64,000 bases of DNA from Flavobacteria bacterium BAL38 (GTDB taxonomy: Bacteria > Bacteroidota > Bacteroidia > Flavobacteriales > Flavobacteriaceae): the NCBI GenBank assembly GCA_000169355.1, contig AAXX01000001.1:310001-374000 (forward strand). The letters are read 5' to 3'. The translations under genes were made by a program, and so were the position numbers. Of this stretch, positions 54,717 through 62,625 are shown one piece after another; position 1 is the first letter of the stretch, and every line of letters starts with the position of its first letter. The notes beneath the pieces were generated by a model. The model was not told the origin of the DNA and made no database searches. It was given only the letters and a program-made list of their open reading frames with translations.

Positions 54717-55004
54717 TTAAAACTCATATTCTCGTTCCACTTTGGCGATTCTTACTCTGTAATTTTTGTACCAAGTGGTTCTACCTTTTTCTTGCGCTTC
54801 AAAATGTTCCATATTGGCTTTCCAGTTTTTAATGGCTTCCAAGCTTTCCCAATACGAAACGGTAATTCCAATTTCGCTTCGAGCGCTTTCCATATCTATA
54901 AATCCAGGTTGGGCTTTGGCTAATTCCACCATTTTAATTGCCATTTCGGCATAACCTGCTTCCACTTCGGTTCTGGTAGAGGTAAAAATTACTGCGTAGT
55001 ACAT
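54717..55004 (-). CDS. Antibiotic-biosynthesis-monooxygenase (ABM) domain protein
   Basis: The 95-residue protein is a single dimeric alpha/beta-barrel domain of the ABM superfamily: YYAVIFTSTRTEVEAGYAEM, ELAKAQPGFIDMESARSEIG, VSYWESLEAIKNWKANMEHF and YKNYRVRIAKVEREY. The WESLEAIKNWK and QPGFI segments are the typical markers. Members include heme-degrading and quinol monooxygenases as well as proteins of unknown role; no heme-ligand or catalytic residue allows a choice here. It converges on the DUF2892 gene and shares its terminator. No promoter box was identified, and a palindromic repeat lies upstream. Confidence 0.88.
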   Translation of the reverse strand: MYYAVIFTSTRTEVEAGYAEMAIKMVELAKAQPGFIDMESARSEIGITVSYWESLEAIKNWKANMEHFEAQEKGRTTWYKNYRVRIAKVEREYEF

Positions 55005-55038
55005 GAAAATTACGAATTAAAAATTATGAATTACGAAT

Positions 55039-55074
55039 AGTTCTCGATACGATTTCTACGAAATCACTCGAACT
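55039..55074. repeat. Palindromic intergenic repeat between mazG and the ABM gene
   Basis: Two nested stems: AGTT-C-TCGA (55039-55047) with TCGA-ACT (55068-55074), and GATTTC (55051-55056) with GAAATC (55060-55065) around TAC. It is followed by ACTGAACACTG phrases also present inside fdtB (28242-28272). Confidence 0.6.
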
Positions 55075-55112
55075 GACGACTATTACTGAACACTGCGACT
55101 GAACACTGACCA

Positions 55113-55886
55113 CTACAACTTCTTCGCTTCTTCCCAAAAAACATCCATTTCGGCTAGCGTCATATCCATTAAAGGTTTGCCTAATTCGGTAGCTTTGCTT
55201 TCTAAATATTGGAAACGTTTGATGAATTTTTTATTGGTGCGTTCTAAGGCGTCTTCAGGATTTACTTTTAAGAATCTTGCGTAGTTTATCATGGAGAACA
55301 AAACATCGCCAAATTCGGCTTCTATTTTATCTTGGTTGCCTGATTGCACCTCAACTTGGAGTTCGTTTAGTTCTTCTTGTACTTTGTCCCACACTTGGTG
55401 CGGTTCTTCCCAATCAAATCCAACGCCTTTAACTTTATCTTGTATACGACTGGCTTTAACTAATGCAGGTAAACTTTTTGGCACACCTTCTAATACAGAT
55501 TTCTTACCTTCTTTCAGTTTTAGTTTTTCCCAATTTTGCTTTACTTCTTCTTCGTCAGCCACTACCACATCGCCATAAATATGCGGGTGACGATCAATTA
55601 ATTTATCACAAATGGAATTGGCAACATCGCCAATATCAAACGCATTGGTTTCGCTACCAATTTTTGCATAAAAAACAATGTGTAATAATACATCGCCCAA
55701 CTCTTTCTTGATTTCTTCCAAATCATTGTCCAAAATAGCATCGCCTAATTCGTAGGTTTCTTCAATTGTCAAATGACGTAAACTTTCGAGTGTTTGCTTT
55801 TTATCCCACGGGCATTTTTCGCGCAAATCGTCCATGATATCTAAAAGTCGATTGAAAGCTGCTAGTTGGTTTTGTCTATTATTCAT
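55113..55886 (-). CDS. mazG: Nucleoside triphosphate pyrophosphohydrolase MazG
   Basis: The 257-residue cytosolic enzyme hydrolyses (d)NTPs to monophosphates, cleaning aberrant nucleotides and possibly lowering (p)ppGpp. Two tandem MazG domains are visible: the first with CPWDKKQTLESLRHLTIEET and ELGDAILDNDLEEIKKELGD, whose Glu/Asp residues bind magnesium; the second with IEAEFGDVLFSMINYARFLK and RTNKKFIKRFQYLES. Length is that of the two-domain form. It is separated from the DUF5606-def-ruvX block by the plus-strand glycosyltransferase gene. The 286-base gap upstream is AT-rich and shows no clear promoter box. Confidence 0.95.
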   Translation of the reverse strand: MNNRQNQLAAFNRLLDIMDDLREKCPWDKKQTLESLRHLTIEETYELGDAILDNDLEEIKKELGDVLLHIVFYAKIGSETNAFDIGDVANSICDKLIDRHPHIYGDVVVADEEEVKQNWEKLKLKEGKKSVLEGVPKSLPALVKASRIQDKVKGVGFDWEEPHQVWDKVQEELNELQVEVQSGNQDKIEAEFGDVLFSMINYARFLKVNPEDALERTNKKFIKRFQYLESKATELGKPLMDMTLAEMDVFWEEAKKL

Positions 55887-56172
55887 GTTTCTTTTTGATT
55901 ATTACTCTCGAAATAGTTCCTATTCTTGATATTGTAAAATTATAGAAATATTTTACATTTAAATTAACTATTACTTACAAAAGGCTTACTTAACATAATT
56001 ATTTGGTTTGAAAGGTAAATATTGTTTTTTTTATTATTCGAGTTAGCCAAAACCATGATGGTCAAATTCTGATAAAAATGCAATAAAGGCTCCGCAATTT
56101 TAATAATCAAATAACACTTAAAACACATTAAAACAACACTGTAGCATTACTTTCGCAGAGTTAATTATCTGT

Positions 56173-57162
56173 ATGAAAATATTTTATGCCATTCAGGCAA
56201 CAGGAAATGGTCACATCAGTAGAGCCATGCAAATTTATCCTTATTTGCAAAAATTTGGAACTGTAGATTTTTTTTTAAGCGGAAACAATTCTAGTCTTGA
56301 AATAGACTTACCAGTAAAATATAAAAGTAAAGGTTGTAGTTTATATTACAGTCAATGTGGCGGATTAGCTTATTGGGATATTGCAAAAAATATAAAACCC
56401 AATCAAATTTATAAAGATGCTAAATCGTTGCCATTAAAAAATTATGACGTTGTCATCAATGATTTTGATTCGATTACTGCTTTATCCTGCAAAATTCAAA
56501 AAGTACATTCGGTTCAATTTGGACATCAAGCTAGTTTTATTTCGAAAAACACACCAAGACCAGAAAAAAGAAGTCTCATGGGGGAATTTATTTTCAAAAA
56601 TTATGCGCCATCTTCTCAAAATATCGGATTGCATTTTGAACCGTACGATTCTTTTATTCATCCTCCAATTATAAAAGATGAAATTATAAATGCTAATCCA
56701 AAAAACTTAAAGCACATTACAGTTTATTTGCCTTCATTTGATAAAGAATGTTTAGAAAAAGCTTTTAAATCGGTTGCTGATGTGAATTTTCATTGGTTTT
56801 TAGATACGGTAAAAGAAGTGCATACAATTGGAAATATCACTTATTTTCCTGTTGGTCAAAAGCAATTTAACCATAGTCTTATCCACTGCGAAGGCATTAT
56901 AACCGGCGGTGGATTTGAAACACCTGCTGAAGCTTTATATCTTGGTAAAAAAGTTTTATCCATTCCAATAAAAAATCATTATGAGCAGGAATGTAATGCT
57001 GCGGCATTAAAAAAATTAGGTGTTCCAACGCTAAAAAATATAGGAGATGATTTTGGACAAGTCATTGAAAATTGGCTCACCATGAGTATTATATATCCTA
57101 AAATGCAAGCCAACAATATTCCTGATACACTCCGTTATTTATTTGATACTTATAATCGATAA
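56173..57162 (+). CDS. GT-B glycosyltransferase of the MurG-like / TIGR00661 type
   Basis: The 329-residue protein starts MKIFYAIQATGNGHISRAMQ, a glycine/histidine-rich loop found in MurG-like and MJ1255-type (TIGR00661) transferases. The C-terminal half has HCEGIITGGGFETPAEALYL and LSIPIKNHYEQECNAAALKK, the usual donor-binding region of GT28-like enzymes. The acceptor is unknown; it could be a lipid or glycan precursor. The gene is alone on the plus strand among minus-strand housekeeping genes and ends at a bidirectional terminator. No exact TAnnTTTG box was found upstream. Confidence 0.8.
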   Translation: MKIFYAIQATGNGHISRAMQIYPYLQKFGTVDFFLSGNNSSLEIDLPVKYKSKGCSLYYSQCGGLAYWDIAKNIKPNQIYKDAKSLPLKNYDVVINDFDSITALSCKIQKVHSVQFGHQASFISKNTPRPEKRSLMGEFIFKNYAPSSQNIGLHFEPYDSFIHPPIIKDEIINANPKNLKHITVYLPSFDKECLEKAFKSVADVNFHWFLDTVKEVHTIGNITYFPVGQKQFNHSLIHCEGIITGGGFETPAEALYLGKKVLSIPIKNHYEQECNAAALKKLGVPTLKNIGDDFGQVIENWLTMSIIYPKMQANNIPDTLRYLFDTYNR

Positions 57163-57173
57163 TTTAAGCCATA

Positions 57174-57205
57174 AAAAAAGTCCAAACTCTCATTTGGACT
57201 TTTTT
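57174..57205. terminator. Bidirectional terminator between the glycosyltransferase and DUF5606 genes
   Basis: AAAAAAGTCCAAA (57174-57186) pairs perfectly with TTTGGACTTTTTT (57193-57205) around CTCTCA, with T runs on both strands. Confidence 0.9.
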
Positions 57206-57221
57206 TTATACTATAAATAAC

Positions 57222-57680
57222 TTATTCAGCAGCTGGAGTTTGCGTCGCAAATTCGCTATCGCTCATGTCTTCTTCTTTTACTTCTTTAGATAACGCCTCT
57301 AATGAAACGAAACCTTTAGGTTGCAACAAATTATACCAGTTTAGTATTTTCTTGATGTCAGATGTATATACTCGGTCTTCGTCAAATTCTGGTAAAATTT
57401 CTCTAAAATAAGCTTTTAAAGTAGCATCATCTTCTTTATGAGAAATTGCAGGTCCGTCATTTTCTTTCGTAGCAATTGCTTTTAAAACTTCTGCTAAACG
57501 CACCTCTTCTGAATACGTATATACTGCAATTTCTGACAACAAACTTACGTTAGCTCTCATTCCTACAGTAATCTTTTTTCCGTCTAATAAAGACTCGGCA
57601 ACAAAACCAGTACGTGTTTGAATTTTTAATTCATATAAACCTGGTTTCCCAGAAATAGCTAATATTTTTTGAATGCTCAT
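57222..57680 (-). CDS. DUF5606-family protein
   Basis: The 152-residue cytosolic protein starts MSIQKILAISGKPGLYELKI, with TRTGFVAESLLDGKKITVGM following: an SH3/Sm-like beta start I associate with DUF5606. The middle contains YFREILPEFDEDRVYTSDIK and KKILNWYNLLQPKGFV; the end is acidic. Its function is unknown. It sits directly after def and ruvX on the same strand, an order I recall in Flavobacteria and one that implies a link to translation or housekeeping. It converges on the glycosyltransferase gene at a shared terminator. Confidence 0.85.
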   Translation of the reverse strand: MSIQKILAISGKPGLYELKIQTRTGFVAESLLDGKKITVGMRANVSLLSEIAVYTYSEEVRLAEVLKAIATKENDGPAISHKEDDATLKAYFREILPEFDEDRVYTSDIKKILNWYNLLQPKGFVSLEALSKEVKEEDMSDSEFATQTPAAE

Positions 57681-57782
57681 GTTTCTTATTAATTAAGGTT
57701 GGCAAATATATTATTTTAAAGTAAAAAGTGAAAAGTAAAAAGTAAAAAGTTTAGTTAAAATAGCTAATTACTGATTACTATG

Positions 57783-58370
57783 TTATCTTCCCTTTTTGTT
57801 TACAAATTTCATTTTATAATCAGGACGTGCTTTGCCATCCATGATGTTTTGTAATTTCTTAGCAACCAATTTCTTTTTTAGAGAAGAAATGTGGTCAGTA
57901 AATAAAATACCTTCAATATGATCGTATTCATGTTGAATAACACGTGCAATTAAACCGTCATATACTTCTGTTTTCTTATTGAAATCTTCATCAAAATATT
58001 CAATAGTAATAGTATCATGTCTAAAAACATCTTCACGAACATCTGGAATACTTAAACAACCTTCATTAAAGCCCCAAACATCTCCTTCTTCTTTAATAAT
58101 TTTAGCGTTAATAAATGTTTTTTTGAAATCTTTCATTAAAGCCGCTTCTTCTTTAGAAACATCATCACTATCGCTAAAAGGTTCGGTATCTACAATGAAC
58201 AAACGAATTGGTAACCCTACTTGTGGAGCCGCCAAACCAACGCCATGCGCATGATACATGGTTTCATACATATTAACAATTGTTTCTTTAAGATTCGGAT
58301 ATTCTGGAGAAATGTCCTCTCCTACTTTACGTAAAACTGGTTCTCCGTATCCGTATATTGGTAAAATCAT
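57783..58370 (-). CDS. def: Peptide deformylase
   Basis: The 195-residue metalloenzyme removes the formyl group from the N-terminal methionine of nascent proteins. All three family motifs are visible: motif 1 HGVGLAAPQVG, motif 2 EGCLSIPDVR with the metal-binding cysteine, and motif 3 QHEYDHIEGILF with the HExxH metal histidines and catalytic Glu. Length is that of a type I enzyme with a short acidic insert (PFSDSDDVSKEEA) between motifs 1 and 2, common in Bacteroidota. It follows ruvX by 65 bases and precedes the DUF5606 gene, probably in one transcript. Confidence 0.97.
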   Translation of the reverse strand: MILPIYGYGEPVLRKVGEDISPEYPNLKETIVNMYETMYHAHGVGLAAPQVGLPIRLFIVDTEPFSDSDDVSKEEAALMKDFKKTFINAKIIKEEGDVWGFNEGCLSIPDVREDVFRHDTITIEYFDEDFNKKTEVYDGLIARVIQHEYDHIEGILFTDHISSLKKKLVAKKLQNIMDGKARPDYKMKFVNKKGR

Positions 58371-58435
58371 CTTGTAAATTTTATTATTTGTAAACTTAAA
58401 ATCGGAATTGTTACATCAAATTCCGTGCAAAAGTA

Positions 58436-58849
58436 CTATTTTTTATAACGTAAATAATCTTGAAGTATAATTGTTGCGGCAATTTCGTCAACCAACGCTT
58501 TATTTTGGCGTTGTTTTTTATTTAAACCGCTATCTATCATGGTTTGAAACGCCATTTTTGATGTAAAACGTTCATCGACTCTATTTAAAGGCATTTCAGG
58601 AAAAGCTTCTTGAAATTTTACCACAAAAGCATTAATGATGTCAGTACTTTGCGAAGGTTCTCCATTCATTTGTTTAGGTTCTCCAATAATAACACTTTCT
58701 ACTTTTTCTTTTGAAAAATAGTCTTTAAGAAAAGTTATCGCAGTTTCAGATGGAATTGTTGTTAATCCAAAAGCAATCATTTGCATTTCATCAGTAACGG
58801 CAATTCCTGTTCGTTTGATTCCGTAATCTATCGCTAAAATTCGTGGCAT
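58436..58849 (-). CDS. ruvX: Putative pre-16S rRNA nuclease / Holliday-junction resolvase (YqgF)
   Basis: The 137-residue RNase H-fold protein has the YqgF signature: RILAIDYGIKRTGIAVTDEM with the first catalytic Asp, VESVIIGEPKQMNGEPSQST, VDERFTSKMAFQTM and the closing DEIAATIILQDYL with the last Asp. The family is essential in many bacteria; the best supported role is trimming the 5' end of 16S rRNA, with resolvase activity also proposed. A minus-strand TATTTTTG box lies 12 bases upstream, divergent from dapD. It heads the ruvX-def-DUF5606 group. Confidence 0.94.
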   Translation of the reverse strand: MPRILAIDYGIKRTGIAVTDEMQMIAFGLTTIPSETAITFLKDYFSKEKVESVIIGEPKQMNGEPSQSTDIINAFVVKFQEAFPEMPLNRVDERFTSKMAFQTMIDSGLNKKQRQNKALVDEIAATIILQDYLRYKK

Positions 58850-58860
58850 CTTTTTTTTTA

Positions 58861-58868
58861 CAAAAATA
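58861..58868 (-). promoter_or_regulatory. Bacteroidota -7 box (TATTTTTG) for ruvX-def-DUF5606
   Basis: Minus-strand TATTTTTG matches TAnnTTTG, 12 bases before the ruvX start. No -33 TTG was seen. The short distance implies an almost leaderless transcript. Confidence 0.45.
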
Positions 58869-58908
58869 AGTGATTTGTTTAATAAAATTGATTTTAAAAT
58901 ATTGGCTT

Positions 58909-58936
58909 TTGCATTTACTTAAATAAATTATCTTTG
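58909..58936 (+). promoter_or_regulatory. Promoter of dapD (TTG-N17-TATCTTTG)
   Basis: TTG at 58909-58911 is followed after 17 bases by TATCTTTG (58929-58936), both matching consensus. The box is 20 bases before the ATG. Confidence 0.75.
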
Positions 58937-58955
58937 CAATACAAAAATCACACTA

Positions 58956-59771
58956 ATGAATAATTTACAAGCAACAATAGAACAAGCATGGGAAAATCGT
59001 GCTTTATTACAAGAAGAACCTACTCAAAAAGCCATTAGAGAAGTTATCGAATTATTAGATAGCGGAAAACTTCGTGTGGCTGAACCAACAGATAATGGTT
59101 GGCGAGTAAACGAATGGGTTAAAAAAGCTGTGGTAATGTACTTCCCTATTCAAAAAATGGAAACTTGGGAAGCAGGCATTTTTGAATATCACGATAAAAT
59201 GGAATTGAAACGCAATTATGCTGAAAAAGGAATTCGTGTTGTTCCTAACGCGGTTGCAAGATATGGTGCTTATATTTCTTCGGGAGTAATTTTGATGCCT
59301 AGTTATGTAAACATTGGTGCTTATGTAGATGAAGGAACCATGGTAGATACATGGGCAACCGTAGGAAGTTGTGCGCAAATTGGAAAGCATGTTCACCTTT
59401 CTGGTGGTGTCGGAATTGGTGGTGTTTTAGAACCTTTACAAGCCGCTCCAGTTATTATTGAAGATGGTGCTTTCATCGGCTCAAGATGTATTGTAGTTGA
59501 GGGTGTTCATGTAGGAAAAGAAGCGGTTTTAGGTGCGAATGTTTGCTTGACTGGTTCTACCAAAATTATTGATGTTACAGGTGATGAACCTATTGAATAT
59601 AAAGGAGTGGTACCGGCTCGTTCGGTTGTAATTCCTGGAAGTTATACTAAGAAATTTCCAGCGGGAGATTATCAAGTGCCTTGTGCCATCATCATTGGAC
59701 AAAGAAAACCTTCAACCGACTTAAAAACTTCTCTAAATGATGCACTGAGAGAATATAACGTTGCTGTGTAG
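58956..59771 (+). CDS. dapD: Tetrahydrodipicolinate N-succinyltransferase
   Basis: The 271-residue cytosolic enzyme transfers succinyl from succinyl-CoA to tetrahydrodipicolinate in lysine and diaminopimelate synthesis. The N-terminal helical domain (IEQAWENRALLQEEPTQKAI, GWRVNEWVKKAVVMYFPI) is followed by a left-handed beta-helix of hexapeptide repeats: SSGVILMPSYVNIGAYVDEG, TMVDTWATVGSCAQIGKHVH, LSGGVGIGGVLEP and IVVEGVHVGKEAVLGANVCL. Length matches E. coli DapD (274). It has its own consensus promoter and terminator, so it is monocistronic. Confidence 0.97.
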   Translation: MNNLQATIEQAWENRALLQEEPTQKAIREVIELLDSGKLRVAEPTDNGWRVNEWVKKAVVMYFPIQKMETWEAGIFEYHDKMELKRNYAEKGIRVVPNAVARYGAYISSGVILMPSYVNIGAYVDEGTMVDTWATVGSCAQIGKHVHLSGGVGIGGVLEPLQAAPVIIEDGAFIGSRCIVVEGVHVGKEAVLGANVCLTGSTKIIDVTGDEPIEYKGVVPARSVVIPGSYTKKFPAGDYQVPCAIIIGQRKPSTDLKTSLNDALREYNVAV

Positions 59772-59793
59772 TCAAAATTAAAAACATAAACAG

Positions 59794-59836
59794 AATTCCA
59801 ATTCGTAACAATATTGTTGTGAATTGGAATTTTTAT
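59794..59836 (+). terminator. Intrinsic terminator after dapD
   Basis: AATTCCAATTC (59794-59804) pairs perfectly with GAATTGGAATT (59821-59831); the loop holds a smaller ACAATATTGT palindrome, and a T run follows. Confidence 0.85.
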
Positions 59837-59868
59837 TTTCTTTTAGAAGTAAAATAAAGGTAAATAAA

Positions 59869-59898
59869 TTGTAAATTTTACATGAATAGTTAAATTTG
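59869..59898 (+). promoter_or_regulatory. Consensus promoter (TTG-N19-TAAATTTG) of the LTA-synthase-like gene
   Basis: TTG at 59869-59871 and TAAATTTG at 59891-59898 are separated by 19 bases, the ideal spacing. The box is 17 bases before the ATG, giving a very short leader. Confidence 0.75.
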
Positions 59899-59915
59899 CT
59901 TAAAATTACCTTTCT

Positions 59916-61781
59916 ATGTCAAATTATTTAAACAGTGTAAAACTGTTTTTTAAACGTATTTTTATTGTTGTTTTTATCTATCAAATTTGTAGAATATTGT
60001 TTTACTTTTTTAATAGAAATTCGTTTGAAAATATTTCAGTAAAAGGCTTTTTAGGAGGAATTCACTTTGATTTATCGGCAATAGCATACATCAATTTAAT
60101 TTTTGCTTTATTTCATTTTATTCCGGGAGAATTTAAATACAAACCAACATATCAAAAGGTTTTAAAAATAGGATTCTACTTTGTAAATTTAATATTTATA
60201 CTGACCAACTTTGTAGATTTTGAATATTATAAATTTACTGGAAGAAGAAGTACATTTGGAATGATTACAGCAACTGGAATGGAAAATGAAATTGGCGGAT
60301 TGATATTTTCATTCTTAACTGAGTTTTGGTATTTACCACTAATTGCATTTCTCTTAGGTATCGTATTTTGGAAAGCACTACCTAATATTAAATTAGTAAA
60401 TGTTACCGTAGGTTCAAAAACAATACTGAAACAAAATATTTTATTTGTTTTATTTACAGGAATTTTAATTGTAACTGGTAGAGGTGGCTTTCAAAAGAAA
60501 CCAATTAAAATTGTTGACGCAATAAATTATGGTTCTATAAATCAATCTGCATTGGTTTTAAATACACCTTTTTGTATTTTAACTACAATGGGTAAAAAAG
60601 AAACATTAGAATCTCCAAAATTTTATAGTGAAACAGAATTAAATGCGATTTTTAATCCTATTACAATTGTAAAAGAAACCGAAAAATCTTCAAAAAAAAA
60701 TGTTGTAATACTTATTTTGGAAAGTTTTGGTAGAGAAAATTTGCAACGCGGACAAACGCCTTTTTTAGATAACTTAATAAACAAATCGTTGTTTTTTGAA
60801 AATGGTTTTGCTAATGGAAAACTATCTATAGATGCTGTTCCATCAACCCTTTCGAGTATTCCTAGTTTAATGAATACGTCTTTAATTACTTCGAGTTATT
60901 CAATTAACGAAGTATACGGATTACCTAAAATTCTGAAAGAAAATGGTTATAAAACAGCTTTTTTTCATGGAGCTTTTAATGGAAGTCAAAATTTTGATCA
61001 ATATTGCAAAGTAGCAGGTTTTGATGATTATTTTGGTAAAAACGAATATATAGGTCCAGAAGCCTTTGATGGCAAATGGGGTATTTTTGATGAAGAATTT
61101 TTACAATTTTTCGCAGGTAAAATGTCTAAATTTAAAGAACCATTTTTTACAACACTTTTTACGATTTCATCTCATAATCCCTACATTATTCCAGAAAAAT
61201 ATAAAGGTAAATTTCCAAAAGGAACTACAAAAATTCAGGAAAGTATTGCATATTCTGATTATGCCTTAGAACAATTTTTTAAAACAGCTTCAAAATACGA
61301 TTGGTATAAAAATACGTTATTTGTAATAACTGCTGATCATACTTCATCTGAACCAACAGAGAAAAAATTTAAAACAAATGTGGGCAAGTTTAGAGTTCCT
61401 ATTTTATTTTTTGACCCTTCGAATCCGGAAATGATTGGAAAAAACTATAAAAATCTACAGCAAATAGATATAATGCCCTCTATATTAGATTATCTAAATA
61501 TTGAAAGTAAAATGGTAACCTACGGAAAATCATATCAATCAGATAAAGATTTTGTAGTGTATTATTTAGATAATATTTACCATTATATTTCAGGCGACTA
61601 TTATTTAGCTTTTGACGGAACTAAATCTTTGGGATTGTATAATTTCAAAAAAGATGAACTTTTAAAATCAAATCTTTTAAAGACTAATAATTTTAAAGCT
61701 GCTGAAATGGAAAATTTTATAAAAGCTTACATTCAGTCATTTAATGAGAGAATGATAGGAAATAAATTAACGATTCAATAG
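59916..61781 (+). CDS. LTA-synthase-family (sulfatase-fold) membrane transferase
   Basis: The 621-residue inner-membrane protein has five hydrophobic segments in the first 200 residues, then a large outside-facing sulfatase/alkaline-phosphatase-fold domain. It starts VVILILESFGRENLQRGQTP, where the Glu is a metal ligand; the nucleophile would be the Thr/Ser in DAVPSTLSSIPSLMN. TTLFTISSHNPYIIPEKYKG and VITADHTSSE carry further metal residues. In Gram-positives the family polymerises glycerol phosphate; in Gram-negatives relatives (OpgB, phosphoethanolamine or phosphoglycerol transferases) decorate LPS or periplasmic glycans, which fits the adjacent glycosyltransferase genes. Substrate is unproven. 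Its last 15 bases overlap the converging GT2 gene. Confidence 0.87.
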   Translation: MSNYLNSVKLFFKRIFIVVFIYQICRILFYFFNRNSFENISVKGFLGGIHFDLSAIAYINLIFALFHFIPGEFKYKPTYQKVLKIGFYFVNLIFILTNFVDFEYYKFTGRRSTFGMITATGMENEIGGLIFSFLTEFWYLPLIAFLLGIVFWKALPNIKLVNVTVGSKTILKQNILFVLFTGILIVTGRGGFQKKPIKIVDAINYGSINQSALVLNTPFCILTTMGKKETLESPKFYSETELNAIFNPITIVKETEKSSKKNVVILILESFGRENLQRGQTPFLDNLINKSLFFENGFANGKLSIDAVPSTLSSIPSLMNTSLITSSYSINEVYGLPKILKENGYKTAFFHGAFNGSQNFDQYCKVAGFDDYFGKNEYIGPEAFDGKWGIFDEEFLQFFAGKMSKFKEPFFTTLFTISSHNPYIIPEKYKGKFPKGTTKIQESIAYSDYALEQFFKTASKYDWYKNTLFVITADHTSSEPTEKKFKTNVGKFRVPILFFDPSNPEMIGKNYKNLQQIDIMPSILDYLNIESKMVTYGKSYQSDKDFVVYYLDNIYHYISGDYYLAFDGTKSLGLYNFKKDELLKSNLLKTNNFKAAEMENFIKAYIQSFNERMIGNKLTIQ

Positions 61782-62528
61782 TTTTTCTTCTCGTTGTAGT
61801 TTTAATAATTTTGCGTATTTCATGTGCGAGAAAAATCCTTGAATTAATGCAATTGTAATACCGTCAATACCGTTAAAAATTCCTTTCTTCAAAAAATAAC
61901 ATCTTATAAAGGCAGTTAAACCATTAATTACAGGTTTTATTGCACTTACTCTTTTTCCTTGATCAAAAAGCTGTTGGGCATGCCAAGTAGAATATTGATT
62001 TTTTTTAGCTACTATTTGCTCAAAAGACTCCCATCCATAATGTAAAATATGAACAGCCACCTTTTTTTCATTTGTAGTAATAATTTTTTGATGCACTTTA
62101 GACGATGATGGATGGGCAGATATTTTATTAAAAAAACGAACTTTATGATCTGGATACCAACCAGAAAAATCGATTAATTCGTCTTTTAAAAAGTTCTTTA
62201 CACGGAAAGAAAAAGCATCATAATTACCCACTAAATATTTTTCTTTCAAAATAAATTCAGTTGCATCGGTATCTAAAAATTCATCCGCATCTAAATTTAA
62301 TATCCAATCGTTTGTGCAATAAGGTAATCCATGCGTACGTTGTGGACCATCGCCAAGAAATTTTTGAGAAATCACCTTTGCTCCTTTCTCTTCAGCAATT
62401 TTAACAGTATTATCAGAACTTAACGAATCTACTACAATAACTTCATTACACACTTTAAAAAGTGCATCAATACATTTACCTATATTCTTTTCTTCGTTAA
62501 AAGTGATTACTAAACCGCTAATTGCCAT
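61767..62528 (-). CDS. Glycosyltransferase family 2 (WaaE/KdtX-like)
   Basis: The 253-residue cytosolic enzyme starts ISGLVITFNEEKNIGKCIDA, with EVIVVDSLSSDNTVKIAEEK and the DXD motif in WILNLDADEFLD, followed by FSGWYPDHKVRFFNKISAH. This set is characteristic of the WaaE/KdtX LPS-core beta-1,4-glucosyltransferase branch, so a role in LPS inner-core decoration is likely but the exact sugar is not shown. It converges on and overlaps the LTA-synthase-like gene and is divergent from the GT9 gene, 97 bases away. No clear promoter box was found. Confidence 0.88.
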   Translation of the reverse strand: MAISGLVITFNEEKNIGKCIDALFKVCNEVIVVDSLSSDNTVKIAEEKGAKVISQKFLGDGPQRTHGLPYCTNDWILNLDADEFLDTDATEFILKEKYLVGNYDAFSFRVKNFLKDELIDFSGWYPDHKVRFFNKISAHPSSSKVHQKIITTNEKKVAVHILHYGWESFEQIVAKKNQYSTWHAQQLFDQGKRVSAIKPVINGLTAFIRCYFLKKGIFNGIDGITIALIQGFFSHMKYAKLLKLQREEKLLNR

Positions 62529-62625
62529 TTTTAATTATTTTTTACAAATGTAATTAATTTATTTATTCTCAATAATCCAAAAATAATAGATAGTTATGTA
62601 TTTTAGCAACTTCAAAACAAATTAT